Positions 10,401 through 25,400 are shown, numbered from the stretch's first letter. The stretch is 64,000 bases of DNA from Lepus europaeus (GCF_033115175.1 NC_084837.1:65557266-65621265), one strand, 5' to 3'. The notes: generated by a model not told the origin, from the letters alone. Numbers and translations are program-made.

Positions 10401-13400
10401 AGAAGTACCTGGCTCCTGCCATCGGATCAGCGCGGTGCGCCGGCCGCAGCGCACTACCGCGGCGGCCATTGGAGGGTGAACCAACGGCAAAAGGAAGACC
10501 TTTCTCTCTGTCTCTCCCTCTCACTGTCCACTCTGCCTGTCAAAAAAAAAAAAAAAATTAGTTGACAGACAAGTGCAATCAATACCCATATACTTATTTC
10601 CTAGATCTAATATGTTAACGTTTTGCCATATTTATTTTTTCATGCTGAAGTTCTTTAAAATAAATATTATAAAACATTTCACCTCTAAATACTTTTATAC
10701 ACATCTCTAAAACAGAAGAAAATTTTCCTACATTGTCACACACCATTAATATGCTCAATAAAATTAAAAATCATTCCCTAATATCATCTGACATCCAGCC
10801 CATATTCAAATTTCCCAGTTATTTCCAAAACCTTTTACAGCAGGATCTCAACATGAACCATGCACTGCATTTGGTTGTCTCTAAAACCTCATTTAATCTA
10901 GAATAATGCTTCCCTTATTTTTGAAAAGAACAGGCCCATTGTCTTGCACAGTATCATGTCCCATATTCTAGACTTGTCTGTCTCCCACAAAACCATTTAA
11001 CTTATTTCACTGTTGTGTATTTCCTAAAAACTGGAAGATGGGACTAAAAGTCCTACTCGGATGATTCATGTTAAGTAATTTTATTAATACATCAAGAGCT
11101 GGTGTTGAGTATTTTATATTGCATCATATTGGAGGAGTACAGTATCCCACTATAAGTAAGGCTAAGTTTACAAACTAGGTTAAAGTGATGCCCACAGGAT
11201 CTCACCACTGTAGTTTCTCCCTTGTGATTGGGGTATTCTGTATTCCCTAACAATATTTCAGCTACGTTGCTAGGATCCATCACCAATCCTTATTTAATTA
11301 ATCCTTAATTAATTTATTAGGAATGTCAAATAGTGATTTTCTAATTCTATCAATCCTACCTTTATTTAAATGGCACATTTTCTTTTTCTTTCTTTATAAA
11401 GATTTGTTTTTATTTGTTTGAAAGTCAGAATTGCCAGTGCCATGATGCAGTAGGTTAATCCTCGGCCTGTGGTGCCGGCATCCCATATGGGTGCCGGTTC
11501 TAGTGCCTGCTGCTCCTCTTCCAATCCAGCTCTCTGCTGTGGCCTGGGAAGGCAATGAAAGATGGCCCAAGTGCTTGGGTCCTTGCACTCATGTGGGAGG
11601 CCCGAAAAGAGGCACCTGGCTCCTGGCTTCAGATTGGCGCAGCTCCAGCTGTTGCGGTCATTTGGGGAGTAAACCAATGGAAGGAAGACCTTTCTCTGTC
11701 TCTCCCTCTCACTGTCTGTAAATCTACCTCTCAAATAAATAAATACAATATTAAAAAAAAAAAAAGTTACAGAGAAAGAGGGAGAGACAGAGAGATCTTC
11801 CATTCACTAGTTTACTCTGCAAATGGCTGCAACTGCCAGGACTGCCAGGCTGAAGCCAGGAGCCCAGAGCTTCTTCCAGGTCTCCCACATGTAAGCAGGG
11901 GTCCAAGCACTTGGGTACTTTGTTTTTGTTTTCTTTTCTGTGAGATCCATTATGGGCTTGTGAATTTTTATATATTCAGTTGTACCTTAATCAATTATAA
12001 TAACTATTCTTTTTAAAGTTCAAATTGTCCCAGTTCTGGTCAAAGGAGACCCTTCACAGTCAATTGCTTCCTTGCTTCCCATTATAACCTGCAGGCATCA
12101 CCTTGTACTTTCCTCACCCAAGTCCATGCACTTTTTTTTTTGACAGGCAGAGTGGACAGTGAGAGAGAGACAGAGAAAAAGGTCTTCTTTTTTCCACTGG
12201 TTCACCCCCCCAAGTGGCCTCTATGGTGTCACCCGGCGCACTGCACTGATCCAAAGCCAGGAGCCAGGTGCTTCCTCCTGGTCTCCCATGCAGGTGCAGG
12301 GCCCAAGGACCCAGGACATCCTCCACTGCACTCCTGGGCCATAGCAGAGAGCTGAACTGGAAGCGGAGCAACCGGGACAGAATCTGGCGCCCCGACTGGG
12401 ACTAGAACCCGGGGTGCCGGCACCGCAGGCGGAGAATTAGCCTAGTGAGCCACAGCACCAGCCCAAGTCCATGCACTTTCAACAAAAGTGGTTTTTGGTG
12501 AGGTGAAAAAAAAATCTTGCCAGAAATTCCAGAAAATGAATCCATGTATCTATGACCAATTAATCTTTGACAAAGGAGCTAAAAGTAATCTCTGGAGAAA
12601 GGACAGTCTCTTTCACAAATGGTGCTGGGAAAATTAGATTTCTGCATGCAGAGTATGAAACAAGGATTTCAACTGGCATTTTTCAAAGGATGAAATTCAA
12701 GTAGCCAACAGACACATGAAAACATGCTCAGGATCACTAGCCATCAGGGTAGTGCAAATAAAAAGTACAATGAGGTTTCACCTCACCCAGTTAGGATGGC
12801 TTTCAGGTAGAAATAAAAAAATTACAAGTGTAGGGGAAAAGGGACCCTAATACAGTGTCAGTGGGAATGTAAACTAGTACAGCCATTGTGGAAGACAGCA
12901 TGGAGATTCCTCAGAAATCTGAAAACAGATCTACCAAATGACTCAACCATCACTCCTAGGAATTCACCCAAATGAAATCAGCATATGAAAGAGTTATCTG
13001 GACCCCTGTGTTTGCTGCAGCTCAATTCACAATAGCTAAGATTTGGAAATAACCCAGATGTCCATTGGCTGATGACTAGACAAAGAAAATATGGTATATA
13101 TACTCTATGGAGTACTGCTCAACCATAAAGAGGAATGAAATCCTGTCTTTTGCAACAAAATGGATACAACTGGAAACCACTATGCTTAGTGAAATAAGCC
13201 AGTTCCCAAAAGACAAACATATGTTTTTCCTGTAATGTATGAGTGAAAGTGACATTTTGAGGTTTGATAATTGTTTATAGCCCTAGTCTCAACTATTGAG
13301 GAACAGTGTTTTTTTCTTTTTTACTATTTGTTGAATTCTTTACTTAGTGGAACGTTAAGCTTATAGTTGTAAAATAAACTGAAAGTACTTCATTGTAAAA

Positions 13401-16400
13401 ATTAAAAGAAAAAATAAGAAAGTAAGGAGAGTGTGTGGGCTGGAGGGAGGTTAGGGTAGGAAGTATCAGGATGCTCCCAAATCTGTATATATGAAATACA
13501 TGGAATTTGCTCACCTTACATAAATAAAAAAATTTAAATATCTTTCACATCCCAATGATTTGTAGTCCTTCAGTCACAATACATAAACAGATATATATCT
13601 GTGGTATGATATATTCATGTGGTAGAAGGTTAATAGAGGAAAAATTTTAAATAGGCTGCTGGGATAGGAAGTGATTTTTTTTTTTAATCATAAAGAAAAG
13701 TAGAGAGACTGAAATTTCAGGGAGGAGTTAGGGAGAAAACTGCAGAGGAAATTCCACAAAATTAGAGGGACCCTGGCCAGCACTGAGGCTCACTAGGCTA
13801 ATCATCTGCCTGTGGCACCAGCACCCCGGGTTCTAGTCCCGGTTGGGGCACCAGTTCTGTCCCGATTGCTCCTCTTCCAGTCCAGCTTTCTGCTGTGGCC
13901 TGGGAAGGCAGTGGAGGATGGCCCAAGTGTTTGGGCCCTGCACCTGCATGGGAGACCAGGAGAAGCACCTGGCTCCTGGCTTCGGATCAGTGCAGCACAC
14001 TGGGTGTAGCGGCCATTTGTGGGGTGAACCAACGGAAGGAAGACATTTCTCTCTGTCTCTCTAACTCTGCCAGTCAAAAAAATAAAATAAAATAAAAATA
14101 AAAATAAATTAAAAAATAAAATTAGAGGAACCCTGTGGATCTATGTAGATGGTGTGGACATGCACAACTCATGACCCCAGCAGCTGAGAGCCTCTGCACC
14201 AGCTTTGGAGAGTGAGGTGAGACCAGACTGCAGCAGCCCAAGCCACTGGCGATAAAGTTGCAGGAAGAACCTGGCATGAGTCCAGCTTGGAGCCCAGTGG
14301 GGAACAGTGCACCTGCCATCCTAGAGGGGAAAAAAACTGGGAGAGGCACATTTTTCTCTCCCCCACCATCCGGCACCAGCATCCAGTAACTGAGACAGGG
14401 CAGGCGCCATTTTGGACATATGTAATAGCTGAGCCAGCTTGTGTCCACGTGCCCAGGGACCAGCTGAGAGGAGATGCCTGAGTCCGGCTGGGAGAACTGA
14501 CAGGAGGCTGGGGACTTGTGACTGGGAGTCTTGTGTACTGGGATGGACTGTGAAATCATTGTGGCTGTGTGGGAGGCTGCGGGGTGTGGCTTGGTCTCTG
14601 AATAGTCACTATGGGTGGCTCCACAAGCTTAGGGCTCCTTAATTGCCTGGTGAGAATCACTGCTGCAAGATCCATGCTCACACTGAGGACTACACAGATC
14701 CTTTGTTTGGTTCTTTTGGCAGTGCAGATGAATATTGCACCCACTGAGGCTAGCGCCTGGGCAGGCATTGGTCTCCTTGGAAGAGGAGGTGAGCATGAGA
14801 CTACCTCAGCAGGGCTGATAAAACCATCCTCTCTGATTAAAGAGAGAGAGAGAGAGAGAGAGAGAGATTGATTGATTTACCACGCCCAACTATGGTATCT
14901 ATCACCCTGAACACTACCCTCACCCTGGAGCACTGAACAGAGCTTCCTGGCAACACCAGCACATGAATCTGCGTATTCACTCAAAGAGCAGACAATCCAC
15001 TAAGCCAAAGAGGCATAGTCCAAAGATAAAAGCAATCACATAGAAAAAAAAAATCAACAAGGTTCTACACAAATGCCTAAAAATAAATACAGAAATTCAA
15101 GAAACAATAAGGAAAATAACATGATGCCCCCAAAAGAACACAACACTTGAACTAGAATGTGAAGATGAAGAGATTAAAGAAATGCTAGAAATGGAATTCA
15201 ATAAATTGTAGGATTACTTAGAAATAATCAGAAGCAAATCCACAAATTAAAGAAATCCATACACGACATGAATGAAAAATTTTCCTGTGAAACTGAGATT
15301 TTAAAGAGAAATTTTAAAGGGAAATAAAATGAAATACTGGAAATCAAGAATTCAATAGATTGGGGCTGGCACTGCGGCATAACAAGTAAAGCCATTGCCT
15401 GTAGTGCCAGCATCCAATATGGGCGCCAGTTCGAGTCCCAGCTACTCTACTTTTTTTTTTTTTTGACAGGCAGAGTGGACAGTGAGAGAGAGAGAGAGAC
15501 AGAGAGAAAGGTCTTCCTTTGCCGTTGGTTCACCCTCTAATGGCCGCTGCGGTAGCACGCTGCGGCCGGCGCACCGCGCTGTTCCGATGGCAGGAGCCAG
15601 GTGCTTCTCCTGGTCTCCCATGGGGTGCAGAGCCCAAACACTTGGGCCATCCTCCACTGCACTCCCTGGCCACAGCAGAGAGCTGGCCTGGAAGAGGGGC
15701 AACCGGGACAGGATCGGTGCCCCGACCGGGACTAGAACCTGGTGTGCCGGCGCCGCAAGGCGGAGGATTAGCCTGTTGAGCCACGGCGCCGGCCCCAGCT
15801 ACTCTACTTCTGATCCAGCTCTCTCGGCTTGGGAAAGCAGTAGAAGATGGCCCAAGTTCTAGGCCCCCTGAGCCCCCATGGGAGACCTGGAAGAAGCTTC
15901 TGGTTCTGGATCAGCACAGCTCTGGCCGTTGCAGCCATCTGGGGAGTTAACCAGAGGATGGAAGATCTCTTTCTCTCTCTTTTTTTAAAGATGTATTTAT
16001 TTATTTGAAAGTTAGAGTTACACGGGGAGGAGGGGGGAGAGAAGAGGTCTTCCATTCAATGGTTCACTCCCCAGTTAGCTGCAATGGCCGGAGCTATGCT
16101 GATCCGAAGCCAGGGAGCTTCTTCCAGGTCTCCCAGCTGGGTATAGGGGCCCAAGGATTTGGGCCATTCTCCATTGCTTTCCCAGGCCATAGCAGAGAGC
16201 TGGATTGGAAGTGGGGCAGCCAGGTCTCGAACCAGCGCCCATATGGGATGCCAGCGCTTCATGCCAGGGTATTAATCCGCTGCGCCACAAGGCTGGCCCC
16301 AGGAAGATCTCTCTCTCTGCCTCTCTATAACTCTGCCTTGCAAATAAATAAAGAAACCTTAAAAAATTTCAATAGCTGCCTCAGTGAGGCAGAAGAAAGA

Positions 16401-19400
16401 ATATCTGAGTTAGAAGCCAAATCTGTGGAAATGTTAGTCAGACTAAAAAAAAAAAAAAAACCTGAAAAACAGTGTCAGATATTTATGGGATACTATCAAA
16501 CAACCCAACATACAGGTTTTAGGAGTTTCTGCAGGTGTGGAAAGAGAGAATAGATTAGAAGGCCTTTTTAGTGAAATAATTAAGGAAAACTTCCCTAATT
16601 TGGAGAAAGAAAGGGATATCCAAGTACAAGAAGAACACAGAACTCCTAATAGACATGACCAGAGAAAATCTTCACCACAACACATTATAGTCAAACTCTT
16701 CAAGGTAAAAGTTTAAACAAAAGATTCTAAACTGTGCATGAGAGAAATGCCAAATTACTTTCAATGGATCTCCACTTAGACTCACAGTTGACTTCTCATC
16801 AGAAACCCTACAGGCTAGGAGAGAATGGTGAGATATACTCGAAGTCTTAAGAGGAAAAAAAAACAGTCAACCCAGAATACTCTACCCTGCAAAGTTCTCA
16901 TTTGTGAATGAAGGTGAAATAAAGATCTTTCATAACAAACAGAAATTGAAAGAATTTGTCAGGGCTGGCATTGTGGCGTAGCAAGTAAAGCCGTCGCCTG
17001 CAGTGCCGGCATCCCATATGGGCACTGGTTCTAGTCCCAGCTGCTCCACTTCCTATCCAGCTCTCTGCTGTGGCCTGCACCGGCACACCGGGTTCTAGTC
17101 CCGGTCGGGGCACCGATCCTGTCCCGGTTGCCCCTCTTCCAGGCCAGCTCTCTGCTGTGGCTAGGGAGTGCAGTGGAGGATGGCCCAAGTGCTTGGGCCC
17201 TGCACCCCATGGGAGACCAGGATAAGCACCTGTCTCCTGCCATCGGAACGGCACGGTGCGCCGGCCGCAGCGCGCTACCGCGGCGGCCATTGGAGGGTGA
17301 ACCAACGGCAAAAGGAAGACCTTTCTGTCTCTCTCTCACTGTCCACTCTGTCAAAAAAAAAAAAAAAAAAAAAAAAAAGAAGACGGCCCACACCCTTGGG
17401 CCCCTGCACCCACGTGGGAGACCCGGAAGAAGCTCCTGGCTCCTGGCTTCGAATCGGTGCAGCTCTGGCCATTGCAGTCAATTGGAGAGTGAGCCAGTGG
17501 ACAGAAGACCTCTTTCTCTCTCTGCCTCTCCTTCTCTGTGTAACTCTTACTTTCAAGTAAAATAAATAAATCTTTAAAAAAAAAATTCGTCAACACTCGT
17601 CCAGCCTTACAAAAGATGCTTAAGGATGTGCTATACACAGAAACACAAAAACATGGTCATCACTATGAAAGAAGATGAAGGCAGAAAAATCTCCCAGTAA
17701 AAGTACAAAGGAAATCCAAAGTAAACAATGGGAATATTTATGGAAAAATTGCAAGGCCAAGTTGTTACTTATCAATAGTCACCTTGAATGTAAATGGCCT
17801 CAACTCTCCAGTTAAAAAATACAGACTGGATGAATGAATTAAAAAACAAGACCCATCTATTTGCTGTCTACAACAAACACATCTTACCAACAAAGAAACA
17901 CGCAGAATGAAAGTGAAAACATAGAGAAAGATATTCCATGCTAACAGAAACTAAAAAAGAGCTGGTATAGCCATCCTAATATCAGACAAAATAGATTTTA
18001 ACCCAAAAACTGTTAAAAGAGACAAAGAAGGGCACTATGTAATGATTAAGGGATCATTTAAATGGGAAGATGTAATTATAATAAATGTTTATGCTTTCAA
18101 TTACAGGGCACCTGGTTATTTAAAAGAACTTTTAACAGATCTAAAGAGAGGCATAGATTCCAACACAATAGTAATGGGGGACTTCAATACACCACTTTCA
18201 GTAGAGGAAAGATCAACCAGACAGAACATCATCAAGGAAACAACAGAATTAATTGACTATTGACCAAATTAAACTAATGGATATCTACAGAACTTTTCAT
18301 CCTTCAGTTGCAGAATTCACATTCTTCTCACCAGCATATAGAACTTTCTCTAAGATAGACCACATGCTAGGCCATAGAGCAAGTCTCAGTAACTTAAAAA
18401 AAAAAGACAAAAAAAAACCCCAAAAAAACCCTGAAATCATACCATGCATCTTTTCTGACCACAATGGAATAAAACTGGAAGTCAACAACTCAAGAATCTC
18501 TATAGCATATGCAAACACTGAATGAAGTTGACAACACAACATATCAAAACTTTTGGAATACAGCAAAAGCAGTGTTAAGAGGAAAGTTATTAGCAATTGG
18601 TGCCTACATCTAGAAATTGGAAAGGCACCAAATAAATGAGCTATCAATGCATCTCAAAGACCTAGGAAAAACAACAGCAAACCAAACCCAAAACTAAGAA
18701 GAGAAAGAAATAATTAGAGAAGAAATAAAAGTGAAACAAACAAACAAAAAAATACAAGAGATGAGCTGGTTTTTTCTTCTGTATGCAGAAGAGCTGGTTT
18801 TTTGAAAAAATAAAAATTGACACACCATTGGCCCAACTAACCAAAAAAAAAAAAAAAAAAGGAGAATACCCAAATCAGTAAAATTATAAAGATGAAAAAG
18901 GAAAGGTAACAACAGATAACACAGAAATAAAAAGAATCATTAGAAATTACTACAAAGAGTTGTATACCAACAAATCAGGAAACCTAGAAGAAATGGACAG
19001 ATTCCTGGACACATGAAACCTATCTAAACTAAGCAATGAAGATACAGAAAACCTAAACAAACCAATATCTAAGACAGGAATTGAATCAGTAATAAAGACC
19101 CTCCCAACAAAGAAAAGTCCAAGATGGGACTGATTCACTGCTGAATTCTACCAGACATTTAAAGAACAACTAACTCCAATTCTTCTCAAACTATTCAAAA
19201 CAAATGAAAGAAAGGGAATTCTCTCCAATTCCATGAAGCCAGCATCACCTTAATTCCTAAACCTGAAAAAGATAAAACAGAAAATTACAGACCAATTTCC
19301 CTGATGTTCAAACACAGATGCAAAGATCCTCAACAAAATATCAGCTAATTGAATCAAATAACATAGCAGAAAAATAATTCACCCGGATCAAGTGAGATTT

Positions 19401-22400
19401 ATCCCTGGTATGCAAGGATGGTTCAACATTCCCAAATCAACCAATGTGATACATCACATTAACAAACTGAAAAACAAAAACCATATGGTTATCTCAATAG
19501 ATGCAGAGAAAGCATTTGATGAAATACAATATCCTTTCATGGGTAAAAACTTTAAGCAAACTGGGTATAGAAAGAACATTCGTCAATACAATCAAAGCAA
19601 TTTATGACAAAACCATGGCTAGCATCCTATTTAATGGAGAAAAACTGGAAGCAATCCCCCTAAGATCCAGAACAGACAATGATGCCCACTCTCACTATTG
19701 CTATACAATATAGTCCTAGAAGTTTTAGCCAGAGCCATTAGGCAAGAAAAAGAAATCAAAGGGATAAAAATTGGGGGAAAAAAAGTCAAACTATCCCTAT
19801 TTGCAGATGTAAGATTCTATGTACAGGGGATCCAAACAACTTCATTATGAGGTTATTGGAACTCATAAAAGAGTTTGGAAAAGTGGCAGGATATAAAATC
19901 AACACACAAAAATCAATAGCCTTTGTATACCACACAATGTCATAGCTGAGAAAGACTTCTAAGATCAAGCCCATTCACAATAGCTATTAAAAATTTCAAA
20001 TACCTTGAATAAATATAACCAAGAGTGTCAAAGACCTCTATGATGAGAATTACAAAACATTAAAGAAAGAAATAGAAAAAGACACACATAAAAAAGGAAA
20101 AATCTTCCATGTTCATGGATTAGAAGAATAAATATCATCAAAATGTCCACAATACCAAAAGCAATTTACGGATTCAATGCAATACCAATCAAAGTAACAA
20201 GGATATTTTCAGATACAGAAAAAATGATGCTGAAATATATGCAAATACAGGAGACCCCAAACAGCTAAAATTTTATACAACAAAAACAAAGCTAGAGGCA
20301 TCACAATACCAGATTTTAAGACATATTATAGGGCAGTTATAATCAAAACAGCCTGGTACTGGCACAAAAACACATGCATAGACCAATGGAACAGAATACA
20401 AACTCCAGAAATCAACCCATGCAGCTACAACCAACTTGGACAATGGAGCTAAAATCAATCCCTGGAGCAAGGACTGACTCTTCAACAAATGGTGCTGGGA
20501 AAACTGGATCTCTGCACACAGAAGTATGAAGCAAAACCTCTAACTCACACCTTACACAAAAATCCATTCAAAATGGACCAAAGACCTAATTCTTTTTTTT
20601 TTTTTAAAGATTTACTTATTTATTCAAAAGTCAGAGTTACACAGAGAGAGGAGAGGCAGAGAGAGAGAGAGAGAGAGCTTCCATTCCACTGGTTCACTCC
20701 CCAAATGATCGCAACGGCCAGAGCTGGGCTGATCCGAAGCCAGGAATCAGGAGCTTCTTCCAGGTCTGCCACGTGGATGCAGGGGCCCAAGGACTTGGGC
20801 CGTCTTCTACTGCTTTCCCAGGTCATAGCAGAGAGCTGGATTGGAAGTAGAGCAGCCGAGTCTGAAACCAGCGCCGATATGGGATGCTGGCGCATCAGGC
20901 CAGGGCATTAACCCACTGTGCCACAGCGCTGGCCCTGACCAAAGACCTAATTCTATGAATCAGTACTATCAAATGATTAGAAAATATGGGGGAAGCCCTG
21001 TAAGACGTTGGCATAGGCAAAGAGTTATTGGAAAAGACCCTAGAGGCACAGGCAATCAAAGCCAAATGGACAAATGGGATTACATCAAATTGAGAAGCTT
21101 CTGCCCTGCAAAAGAAACACTCAGCAAAGTGAAGAGGCAAGTGACAAAATAGGAGAAATTATTTACAAAACAGACAACTGATAAAGGATTAATATTCAGA
21201 ATATATAAAGAGCTCAAGAAATTAACAACAAAACAAACAACTCAGTTAAGAAATGGGCAAACAACATAAACAGGCATTTTTCTTTTTTCTTTTTTTATAA
21301 ATTATTTATTTATTTTGACAGGTAGAGTTGACAGAGAGAGAGACAGAGAGAAAGGTCTTCCTTCCGTTGGTTCACCCCCAAAATGGTCACTACAGCTGGC
21401 GCACTGCGCCAATCCAAAGCCAGGAGCCAGGTGTCTTCTCCTAGTCTCCCATGCAGGTGCAGGGCTCAAGCACCTGGGCCATCCTCCACTGCCTTCCCAG
21501 ACCACAGCAGAGAGCTGGAATGGAAGAGGGGCAACTGGGACAGAACTGGTGCCCCAACCGGGACTAGAACCTGGAGTGCCAGCGCCGCAGGCGGAGGATT
21601 AGCCTAGTGAGTCGCGGCGCTGCTATGAACAGGCATTTTTCAAAAGAGGAAATCCAAATGGCCAACAGACACATGAAAAAAATGCTCAGGATCACCAGCC
21701 ATCAGGGAAATGCAAATCAAAATCACAATGAGGGGCCAGCGCTGTGGCGCAGTATGTTAATCCTCCACTGGCATCGCCAGCATCCCATATGGGTGCTGGT
21801 TCTAGACGCAGCTGCTCCACTTCCCATCCAGCTCTCTGCTGTGGCCTGGGAAAGCAGTGGAAGATGGTCCAAGCACTTGGGACCCTGCACCAGTGTGGGA
21901 GACTCAAAAGAAGCTCCTGGCTCCTGGCTTCGGATTGGCTCAGCTCCAGCCATTGAGGCCATTGGGGAGTGAATCAGCAGATGGAAGATCTTTCTCTCTC
22001 TTCTTCTTCTCACTGTCTGTAATTCTACCTCTCAAATAAATAAATAAAATATTAAAAAAAAAAATGAGGTTTCACCTGACCCTTGTTAGAATGGTTTCCA
22101 TATAGAAATCAACAAACAACAAATGCTGCAAGGAAGTGGGGAAAAAGGCACCCTAATTCACTGTTGGCGGGAATGTAAACTGGTACACCCACTGTGGAAG
22201 ACAGTATGGAGAAACATCAGAAATCTGAATACAGACCTACCATATGACTCAGCCATCCCAATCCTGGGAATTAACCCAAGGGAAATGAAATAGCACATGA
22301 AAGAGTTACCTGTACTCCCATGCTTATCACAGCACAATTCACAATAGCTAAGATATTCAATCAACCCAAATGTCTGTCAAATGAAGACTGGATAAAAAAA

Positions 22401-25400
22401 TTATGTGATACGTATACCATGGTATACTACACAGTGATAAAAATAAATCCTGTCATTTGCAACAAAATCAATGTAACTGGAAAACATTATACTTAGTGAA
22501 GTAAGCCAATCCCAAAAGGACAAATACCGTATGTTCTCCCTGATCTGTGGTAACTAATAGCGCACCTAAAAGGTAATCTATAGAAGTGAAATTGACACTT
22601 TGAGATGTGATGACTTTGAACAGCCCTTGTTTCAATTGCTGAAGAACAGTTGTTTGTTTGTTTGTTTTTTTTTCATATTATTTGTTGAACTCTTAGAACA
22701 GAGTTAATCTTATGTGTATAAAGTTAACTGAAAACAGTAAAAAATAAGAATTGGAACAGGAAATGGAGAGAAAGAAGGGTAGGAGTGTGAATGGGAGGTC
22801 TGGTAGGGTGGGAAGAAGCACTATGTTCCTCAAGTTGTATTTATGAAATGCATGAAGTTTGTATATCTTATTAAACGGTTTCTGGGTTTAAAAAAATTTG
22901 CTCTAGATTCAAAATCAGTCCTTTTCCCATAGTAGAGAATCATATGTAGGGACCAAAATATATGCATTAAAGAACTCATTGCAACTATTTCTAATGAATG
23001 GTGTTAAAAAAAGCACTTAAAAAGAGAGAGAGAAAAAGAGTAAGCACTTAATGGGCCAGCATTGTGGCATAATAGGTAAAGCCACTGCCTGAGATGCCAG
23101 CATCCCATATGGGCACCAGTTCAAGTCCAGCTGCCTTACTTCCGATCCAACTCCCTGCTAATGTGCCTGGGAAAGCAGCAGAGGATGGCCCAAGTCCTTG
23201 GGCCGTGGCACCCATGTGGGAGACCCAGAAGAAGCTCCTGGCTCCTGGCTTCAGATTGGCTCTGCTCTGGCTGATGCAACCATTTGGGGAGTGAACCAGT
23301 GGATGGAAGACCTCTCTGTCTCTGCCTCTCTCTGTAACTCTATTTTTCAAATAAATAAAAAATAAATGTTAAAAAAAAAAGGGGGGGCCTATGCCATGGT
23401 GCAGCGACTTAATGCCCTGGCCTGAAGTGTCGGCAACCCATATGGGCACCAGTTCAAAACCGGCTGCTCCTCTTCCAATCCAGCTCCCTGCTGTGGCCTG
23501 GGAAAGCAGCAGGAGATGGCCCAAGTCCTTGGGCCCCTGCACCTGCAAAGGAGACCCAAAAGAAGCTCCTGGCTCCTGGCTTCAGATCGGCACAGCTCTG
23601 GCCATTACAGCCAACTGGGGAGTGAACCACTGAATGGAAGACTTCTCTCTCTGCCTCTCCATTCTCTGTAACTCTGATTTTCAAATAAATAAATATTTTT
23701 TAAAAAAGAAAAAACTTTAAAAACTAAATTCATACTAATATTTTCAATTCTAATTCAACCTTACATCATTTAAAAGTCTGTTGAATTTATACTTGCATCT
23801 ATCTTCCTTTGAAAATCCTAGTTCCTAATAGAAACATAATTCTTTTGTATTAATCTATAATATGTACATATGTTACACATAATCAGTATCACTCTAGTTC
23901 ATATCACTAACAATTAAACTATCAAATGATAATTACTTTATAGTTCTTTTTATCTTACCACAGGATTTTTTTAAACATTAATTTTTCTCATACTTTTTTA
24001 TCTTGTTCCTAGCATTTTGTTTTATGCTTCTGTCATTTTTTGCTTTCTTTTGATCTTCCTTTCCTTCTTTTTTTTTTCCTTTTTAGATTTTGCAGAAATG
24101 ATCTTGTTGTCTTCATTTCCCTGGAAGTGCTTGTTTGAGTCCTGGCTGCTTCATTTCCAATTCAGCTCCCTGCTAATGGCCTGGGAAAGCAGTGGAAGAT
24201 GACTCAAGTGCTTGGGCCCCTGCACCTGCGTGGGAGACCCAGAAGTTGTTCTTGGTTCCTGGCTTTTATCTGGTCCAGCCCCAGCTTGTTGCGGCCATTT
24301 AGGGAGTGAACCAGCAGATGGAAGATCTTCTGTTTCTCTCCCTTTCTCTCTGTAACTCTGCCTTTCAAGAAACAAATCTTTAAGGAAGGAAGGAAGGAAA
24401 AGAAAGGAAAAAAAATGTAATTCCTTCATGCCCTGCAATCCCATTCCCTATTGTTACCTCTAGAGGTAACCACTTTTACTAGTTTCTAGATTATACTTTT
24501 AGCATTTCTTTTTATAAATACATGTACATTTTTCCCCTTATTTCTTCTCCTTACTTAAAAAATAGGCAACCTACTGTTAACACTATTCTGCACCTTCTTT
24601 TTTCACTTAACATATCCTGGAAGTTGCTTCATATCAGATACAATTTTTTCATTAGTTTTAATAAATCAGTAGTATTTAGCTGAGTGGATACTCCACAACT
24701 TTTCTCACTTACTCTTCTTTTTTTTTTTCCTTTAAGATTTGTTTTTTACTTGAGAGGCAGAGAAAGGGAGAGAGAGAGGGGTCAGTCTTCCATCTGCTGG
24801 TTCACTCCCTAAATGGTTGCAACAAGCCAGGAACCAGGAGCTTCTTCTCGGTTTCCCATGCAGGTATAGGGGCTCAAGGACTTGGGGCATCTTCTACTGC
24901 TTTCCCAGGCCATCAACCTGGAGCTGTATTGGAAGCGGAGCAGCCAGGACTCAAACAGGCACCCATATGGGATGGCAGCGCTACAGGTAGAGGCTCAGCC
25001 CACTACGCCACAGCATTGGCCCCTCTTACTCTTATTTAGAATGACTCTTGGGCAGCCACTATAAATAATGGCAGAATGAATGAATTTATATAAATAAGAT
25101 ATCAACTTTGTGTAGCAATGGCTTCACAATAGATTTTTAAAAGTAGATTATTGCATCAGAGGTCAACTATATCTACATATCTGTGAGATATTAAAAATTT
25201 TACAACCACAGAGGCTGTACTATTTTGCATTCTCATCAACAATATATGTATGGGATTTACTGTCCCATTAGACTTGCCAAGAGAGTGTGTTGTCAATAAA
25301 CTTGTAGTATTTCTTTCAATCTGACAGATGAGAAATAATATTTCAAGGTAGTTTTAATTAGTGTGGCTCCTATGATCAAGGTTGAGCACAATTTCATATG

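Larger units (their letters stand above)
10570..12530 (-). mobile_element. ancient L1 3' region, fragmented
   Basis: Matches, from memory, the mammalian-wide L1M type in reverse (GACATCCAGCCCATATTC, TTGGTTGTCTCTAAAACC, TGTATTTCC, AGCTTGTACTTT-like segments). It is interrupted by CSINEs at 11390-11918 and 12126-12464. No open frame. Confidence 0.6.
15361..16362 (+). mobile_element. CSINE split by two reverse CSINEs
   Basis: Outer forward element whose parts lie at 15361-15451, 15796-15983 and 16301-16362. The interruptions carry target duplications CCAGCTACTCTACTT and GGAAGATCTCT. The outer copy ends in AAATAAATAAAGAAACC. Confidence 0.85.
13690..22890 (+). mobile_element. near-full-length but dead L1, split by nested SINEs
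   Basis: Lagomorph L1 beginning with a GC-richer 5'UTR (about 13690-14900), ORF1-like sequence ([11 protein letters not shown] near 16400), an ORF2 start near 17780 (endonuclease-type [12 protein letters not shown]), reverse-transcriptase blocks around 19380-19850, and the 3'UTR to about 22890. Removing the inserted SINEs (about 3 kb) leaves about 6.2 kb, the length of an intact L1. Both ORFs are broken by several stops and frameshifts, and the catalytic FADD-type box reads FADV. It is not mobile. Confidence 0.82.

Noticed and set aside
10198-10565. Open frames of 60-130 codons inside CSINEs here and at many other sites
   Set aside because: They are translations of the SINE consensus in both orientations, recurring in each young copy.
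18042-18525. Long open frames with endonuclease-like sequence
   Set aside because: They are broken L1 ORF2 pieces with in-frame stops and SINE interruptions, not a functional gene.
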